Program-made: the position numbers and the translations under genes
Assembly: GCA_964608735.1 (NCBI GenBank)
Contig: CAZSPL010000148.1
Location: 1 to 9,876, forward strand
From: CAZSPL01 sp964608735
GTDB lineage: Bacteria > JAJVIF01 > JAPKYR01 > CAZSPL01
DNA length: 9,876 nucleotides
Reading direction: 5' to 3'
Notes under the pieces: generated by a model
Database searches by the model: none
Seen by the model: only the letters and a program-made list of their open reading frames with translations
Told to the model about the DNA's origin: nothing
In this document: in pieces, positions 6,442 through 9,876 of the stretch
How the letters are laid out: every line of letters starts with the position of its first letter
Numbering within the stretch: position 1 is the first letter of the stretch

Positions 6442-7758
6442 CTACTTGCGGGGGCCGGGGTCGATGCCGTACAGCGCGCGGAGCGTGTCAAGCCTGTCGC
6501 CGGAGAGGAGAGGGCAGTCTTCCCGCTTCGCTTTGCCGGCGGCTACGTCGAAGGCAAACGCGTCGCACGTGGGCGCTCCGCACAAACCGCAATTTATCTT
6601 CGGAAGCCGGTGCAGTATCTCCTCCCGCACCTTAACCTGCTGTATCTTTTCCGCGATGCTTATGGGCCCGGATTCGGTCGGCCTCGGCAGTATAGCTTCC
6701 CTGATGTNNNNNNNNNNCCCCTTTACATAGCGCCTGTTGATTTCGTCCTGGACGAACTGCGGCGGGGGGCCCATGAGCTCGGTCAATTTCTGTATCTTAC
6801 TGCGCGCGACGAACATCTCATCCACGACAAGCGGCCCGCCGATACATCCCCCCGGGCAGGTGTAGCATTCGAGGAATTCGAAACCGCGGATCTTGCCCTT
6901 TTCGATATCATCGAAGATCCTCGTGATGTTTGGAAGCTGCGAGACCGATATATAGCGGCTTGGTTTCAGCGACATGCACTGCCCGCCGCGGAACGCCCAT
7001 GCCAGGCTTATGGCGCTTTTTATCGTCTTGTCGGGACCGGGGTGGCGCTTCTCCTTTTTCTTGAGCCGCGTGATGGCCGTGAGCAAGCTGTTATAGATGT
7101 CGGAGATGCCGACCCCGAGGTCGAGATAACTCTTGACCCCCTCAGCGGGCTGCTTGATCGAGACGACCTTCGCCGGGCATGGTGCGAGGTATACCGCGGC
7201 GATATCCTCGGGCGGTATCCCCTTTGCATCGCTGTATAACTTCTTCATCTCGCGCCCGGCAAGCTCGCGCGGGGTGTCGATGGGAATAATCTGCCCGACC
7301 ATGTCGGGATACATAACCTGTATGAGCCGCACCACGGCCGGACAGCTCGATGAGATCAGCGGGTATCGTCCCTTGTAATCGTCGAGATAATCCCGGATTG
7401 CCAGGTTTATAAGTTCCGATTCGAGGGACATGTCATAGACGGCGTCGAACCCGATAGCGAGGAGGCCGTCGAAGATGTTTGACGGCGTCACATCCATCGG
7501 GAACTGCCCGAAAAGCGTGGGTGACGGTATCGCCACCTTGAACTTGAATTTATCGATCGCTTCGAGCGGGTCGGTGTGAGGCTTTATCGCTCCCTCGGTG
7601 CATGCGACGAGGCAGTCGCCGCAGTCGATGCAGAGCTTTTCGTCGACGTGCGCGATGCCGTTCTTCACGCGTATGGCGTGGGTAGGGCAGATCTTCATGC
7701 ATGACATCTTCGCCTTGCATTTGTCCTCTATGATATCGAATGCGTGATGAAGTCTCAT
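6442..7758 (-). CDS. [FeFe]-hydrogenase-like iron-sulfur protein, putative sensory (HydS-like) type
   Basis: The 438-aa protein has three parts. Residues 14-58 form a two-cluster ferredoxin domain; the second motif is intact (C43, C46, C49, C53), but the first reads C14-K17-C20-C24, with Lys where the second Cys is expected. Residues about 70-340 form an H-cluster domain: L1 is SSSCP (136-140), L2 is APCPAK (192-197) and L3 is ECYTCPGGCIGG (297-308). The four cluster cysteines (139, 194, 301, 305) are kept. Ser138 replaces the proton-relay Cys of TSCCP, and Tyr299 replaces the usual Met of L3. The end (about 386-415) is a CxxCxxxxC...C iron-sulfur domain with C390, C393, C398 and C415. No hydrogenase small-subunit domain is seen. 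The ATG at 7758 overlaps the stop of the previous gene (TAATG); the frame is open to 7836, but that would overlap it further. A 10-N gap (6708-6717) leaves residues 348-351 unknown. Sensory function is inferred from the altered active site and neighbours. Confidence 0.85.
   Translation of the reverse strand: MRLHHAFDIIEDKCKAKMSCMKICPTHAIRVKNGIAHVDEKLCIDCGDCLVACTEGAIKPHTDPLEAIDKFKFKVAIPSPTLFGQFPMDVTPSNIFDGLLAIGFDAVYDMSLESELINLAIRDYLDDYKGRYPLISSSCPAVVRLIQVMYPDMVGQIIPIDTPRELAGREMKKLYSDAKGIPPEDIAAVYLAPCPAKVVSIKQPAEGVKSYLDLGVGISDIYNSLLTAITRLKKKEKRHPGPDKTIKSAISLAWAFRGGQCMSLKPSRYISVSQLPNITRIFDDIEKGKIRGFEFLECYTCPGGCIGGPLVVDEMFVARSKIQKLTELMGPPPQFVQDEINRRYVKGXXXXIREAILPRPTESGPISIAEKIQQVKVREEILHRLPKINCGLCGAPTCDAFAFDVAAGKAKREDCPLLSGDRLDTLRALYGIDPGPRK
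6708..6717. other. Assembly gap of 10 Ns inside the hydrogenase-like gene
   Basis: Ten Ns fall between the H-cluster domain and the C-terminal iron-sulfur domain. The frame is the same on both sides, and the flanking protein (RRYVKG before, IREAILPRP after) reads naturally, so the true gap is probably a few residues. Three codons are fully unknown; the fourth is NAC, so residue 351 should be Tyr, His, Asn or Asp if the gap length is right. Confidence 0.97.
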
Positions 7759-8189
7759 TATTCCAGGTCGTGCCTTATTGAGATTTCGAGCAACGTCCCG
7801 ACTCCGACTTCCGATTCGAGCTTGAACCCGTCGCAATTCCTCCTGATATTCGGAAGGCCCATGCCCGCCCCGAATCCCATCTCGCGCATTTCGTCGGTCG
7901 CGGTCGAATAGCCTTCCTGCATCGCGAGCTCTATATCCTCGATACCCTTCCCCCTGTCCCTGACGGTAATGCGAATCTCATCCGGGGTTATCACAAGATC
8001 GAGGGTGCCCTCGATAGCATGGATAACCACATTCATCTCGGCCTCGAATGTCGCGATGGCGACCCGCCGTATGATGTGGCTGTTGATGCCGATGGTCTTC
8101 AGAACGCTCTTTATCTGCGTCGAGACTTCGCCGGCCGTATCGAAATTGCCTCCGCTGATGGTGTACGATTTTTTATAGAGTTCTTCCAT
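7758..8189 (-). CDS. Small GHKL/HATPase protein, anti-sigma factor (RsbW/SpoIIAB) type
   Basis: The 143-aa protein is a stand-alone GHKL ATP-binding domain with no dimerisation/phosphoacceptor, sensor or membrane part. The N box is EAEMNVVIHA (49-58) with Glu49, Asn53 and His57. The G1 box is DRGKGI (78-83), and the glycine-rich lid/G2 is MGFGAGMGLPNI (104-115). A final GVGTLLEI strand closes the fold. Proteins of this kind (RsbW, SpoIIAB) bind ATP and act as anti-sigma factors or kinases of anti-sigma antagonists; relatives also sit in hydrogenase gene clusters of Clostridia and Thermotogae. Its stop codon overlaps the start of the hydrogenase-like gene by one base, so the two are probably translated together. 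It lies 7 nt after the DRTGG gene; its own Shine-Dalgarno (GAGAA) is weak. No sigma factor or STAS antagonist gene is visible in the window. Confidence 0.88.
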   Translation of the reverse strand: MEELYKKSYTISGGNFDTAGEVSTQIKSVLKTIGINSHIIRRVAIATFEAEMNVVIHAIEGTLDLVITPDEIRITVRDRGKGIEDIELAMQEGYSTATDEMREMGFGAGMGLPNIRRNCDGFKLESEVGVGTLLEISIRHDLE

Positions 8190-8196
8190 GTATTTC

Positions 8197-8541
8197 TCAG
8201 CAGACGCCCTGCAGGCCCTCGCTGCTCAGTATCCTGCAGGTATCGACCATGCCCAGCTCGGTAACCAGCACCGGTATCGACAACTGCCTCGCGAGCGCGA
8301 CGGTCGCATCGTCGGGACGCTTCCCGCGTATGTAAACGATTGCCACCGCATCGGCTATGTCGGCGGTACGCACCGATTGCGAGTTTGTCAACCCGGTGAC
8401 CAGCAATGCCCCCGGCTCCGCGAACGCGAGGACATCGCTCATCATATCCGATGCCAGAACAGTTATTACGCCGAGGTCCATCTGGTCTTCACCGCATAGA
8501 ACCTCGCACTTCAAAATATCCCTGACCAGTGAAAGGTGCAT
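8197..8541 (-). CDS. DRTGG domain protein
   Basis: The 114-aa product is a single DRTGG domain, the fold found at the N-terminus of HPr kinase, in some phosphotransacetylases and paired with CBS domains, where it is thought to be regulatory. Diagnostic segments are an N-terminal helix followed by EVLCGED (13-19), the ASDMMSDVLAF segment, GALLVTGLTN, then VRTADIADAVAIVYIRGKRPDD and a terminal Val/Thr strand-helix. It has no kinase P-loop, so it is not HPr kinase itself. An AGGA (+ strand TCCT at 8552-8555) lies 10 nt before the ATG. The gap from the gltA-type gene is 30 nt, and the HATPase gene follows after 7 nt. The ligand is unknown. Family call is firm from the whole-length pattern; function as a small-molecule or partner-binding regulator is inferred. 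Confidence 0.85.
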   Translation of the reverse strand: MHLSLVRDILKCEVLCGEDQMDLGVITVLASDMMSDVLAFAEPGALLVTGLTNSQSVRTADIADAVAIVYIRGKRPDDATVALARQLSIPVLVTELGMVDTCRILSSEGLQGVC

Positions 8542-8571
8542 TTTAGACGTTTCCTGTACTGCAAAACCTTG

Positions 8572-9876
8572 TTATCTTGAAAGGTACTCCTGCATCGACC
8601 GCGCCGCGATACGTCCCGCTCCCATCGCGAGGATGACCGTCGCGGCGCCGCTAACCACGTCGCCGCCCGCCCATATCCTGTCCATCGATGTTTTCCCGGT
8701 CTCGGCATCCGCTTCGATATTTCCTTTCCGACCGGTGGCCAGTTGAGGCGTGGTGCGCGGTATCAACGGGTTCGGGCTGTTACCGATGGCTACGACCGAT
8801 GCATCGCATTCCATGAAGAATTCCGAGCCCTCGATGGGCACCGGGCGACGCCGGCCCGAATCGTCCGGCGGACCCAGCTCCATCCGGAGGCATTCGAATC
8901 CCTTGAGCCAGCCGCGCTCATCGCCGACATACTTCGTAGGAAGCGTCAGGAAATCGAATATCACCCCCTCTTCCTCGGCGTTCTCGACTTCTTCGAGACG
9001 CGCCGGCAATTCCGCGCGGGACCGGCGATACACGATATGCACTTCGTCAGCGCCGAGCCTCAACGCGGTACGCGCGCAGTCCATCGCGACATTCCCCCCG
9101 CCGGTCACGGTGACCTTTCTCGGGCGCTTTATCGGCGTGGCGAAATCGGGGAACCGGTAGCCTTTCATCAGGTTGACGCGGGTGAGATATTCGTTGGCTG
9201 AATAAACCCCGTTGAGATTTTCGTTCGGTATTTCGAGGAACCATGGAAGTCCCGCTCCGGAGCCGATGAACATGGCATCGAACTCCTTCATCAGGCTTTC
9301 CACGCTCCTTGTCTTGCCGACGACGTAGTCGTAATAGACCTTCACCCCGAGCTGGAGGATATAATCCATCTCCCGCTTGACGATGGCTTTCGGGAGCCTG
9401 AACTCGGGGATGCCGTAGATAAGCACTCCCCCCGGCTCGTGGAGCGCCTCGAAAATGGTTATATCATGCCCGGCCACCACGAGGTCGGATGCCACGGTCA
9501 GGCCCGCGGGTCCCGCGCCCACGATGGCTATCTTCTTGCCGGATTTCTTCGCTATGTCCGGGAATTCAATCTTCCCCTCGAGCGCTTCCCAGTCGGCGAT
9601 GAACCGTTCGAGGCGTCCCACCGCGACAGGCTCGTGTTTCTTGCCGATGACGCACAGCTTCTCGCACTGCTCTTCCTGCGGGCATACGCGGCCGCATACC
9701 GCCGGGAGCGCGTTCTTCTCCTTCATCACTTTTATCGCGCTCTTGAAATCACCCTCGACGATTCCCTTGATAAATCCGGGGATATTTATTTCCACCGGGC
9801 ATCCCTTCACGCATTGCGGGCTCTTGCACTGCAGGCAGCGCGCCGCCTCTTCCCGCGCCAGTTCCACGGTGAAGCC
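8572..9876 (-). CDS. gltA: NADPH-dependent glutamate synthase small subunit / NfnB-type flavoprotein (partial)
   Basis: The visible 434 residues have no start in the window: the frame is open to the edge (GFTVELAREEAARC...), and the GTG at 9867 is an internal Val within the conserved leader, not a start. The N-terminal iron-sulfur domain has CLQC-x4-C-x3-CP, then CGRVCP-x4-C-x3-C. An FAD-binding motif GAGPAGL follows, then a NADPH-binding GGGNVAMDCAR, and near the end AGGDVVSGAATVILAMGAG, the second FAD contact of the family. This arrangement matches the homotetrameric glutamate synthase (GltA) family, which also includes NfnB, the NADPH-site subunit of the electron-bifurcating NfnAB, and sulfide dehydrogenase SudA. 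These cannot be separated by eye. An NfnA/SudB-type partner, if present, would be expected just beyond the right edge. It is the first gene seen in the unit with the DRTGG, HATPase and hydrogenase-like genes; its stop is TAA at 8572-8574. Confidence 0.9.
   Translation of the reverse strand, partial: GFTVELAREEAARCLQCKSPQCVKGCPVEINIPGFIKGIVEGDFKSAIKVMKEKNALPAVCGRVCPQEEQCEKLCVIGKKHEPVAVGRLERFIADWEALEGKIEFPDIAKKSGKKIAIVGAGPAGLTVASDLVVAGHDITIFEALHEPGGVLIYGIPEFRLPKAIVKREMDYILQLGVKVYYDYVVGKTRSVESLMKEFDAMFIGSGAGLPWFLEIPNENLNGVYSANEYLTRVNLMKGYRFPDFATPIKRPRKVTVTGGGNVAMDCARTALRLGADEVHIVYRRSRAELPARLEEVENAEEEGVIFDFLTLPTKYVGDERGWLKGFECLRMELGPPDDSGRRRPVPIEGSEFFMECDASVVAIGNSPNPLIPRTTPQLATGRKGNIEADAETGKTSMDRIWAGGDVVSGAATVILAMGAGRIAARSMQEYLSR

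Noticed and set aside
6411..6442. Short palindromes (GATGCGCATC; GATCC/GGATC) after the hydrogenase-like gene as a terminator
   Set aside because: Stems are short or the loop is long, and no T-run follows on the - strand.
6330..6491. Extended N-terminus (54 residues) for the DedA protein
   Set aside because: It would overlap the end of the hydrogenase-like gene and cross the likely dedA promoter; the residues are Arg/Ser/Pro rich and unlike DedA.
6412..7239. 275-codon open frame on the + strand opposite the hydrogenase-like gene
   Set aside because: It is antisense to conserved H-cluster motifs, crosses the N gap, and has no recognisable domain.
7759..7836. Extended N-terminus (26 residues) for the hydrogenase-like protein
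   Set aside because: It lies inside the conserved end of the HATPase gene, is Arg-rich, and the ATG at 7758 makes a typical coupled TAATG junction.

Overview
The window looks like a piece of a draft genome from an anaerobic, diderm (Gram-negative-type) bacterium of moderately high GC, probably uncultivated. A secretin, a lipoprotein and a signal-peptide protein point to an outer membrane. A gene for an [FeFe]-hydrogenase-like iron-sulfur protein and a glutamate synthase/NfnB-type flavoprotein point to anaerobic redox metabolism. A run of 10 Ns at 6708-6717 shows the sequence comes from a scaffold. I cannot assign a phylum from the sequence alone.

Left half, + strand (1-5622): the end of an unidentified gene is followed by a very large pilQ (1223 aa), the outer-membrane secretin of a type IV pilus or related machine. 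Next come a 222-aa lipoprotein with a GTG start and a 298-aa exported protein with a CsgG/LpoB/GNA1162-like domain. A strong intrinsic terminator ends this run at 5598-5622. The PilQ is unusual: it has four AMIN-like beta domains separated by long Pro/Glu/Val/Ala linkers before the usual N0, N1 and secretin domains. The two exported proteins downstream are candidates for envelope accessory factors of the secretin, on position only.

Right half, - strand (9876 down to 5661): transcription order is a gltA/NfnB-type flavoprotein (runs off the right edge), a DRTGG-domain protein, a small GHKL/HATPase protein, an [FeFe]-hydrogenase-like iron-sulfur protein, and then a DedA-family membrane protein. 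The first four are closely packed (30 nt, 7 nt and a 1-nt TAATG stop/start overlap) and look like one transcription unit. The dedA gene has its own sigma70-like promoter in the 112-nt gap before it. It converges on the + strand genes at the shared terminator.

The most interesting part is the DRTGG / HATPase / hydrogenase-like trio. The hydrogenase-like protein keeps all four cysteines expected to hold the H-cluster but has Ser in place of the proton-relay Cys, and several other active-site residues are changed. That pattern matches sensory (HydS-like) rather than catalytic [FeFe]-hydrogenases. With an anti-sigma-type ATPase and a DRTGG regulatory domain beside it, the trio could be a redox- or H2-sensing signalling module. 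This last step is inference.
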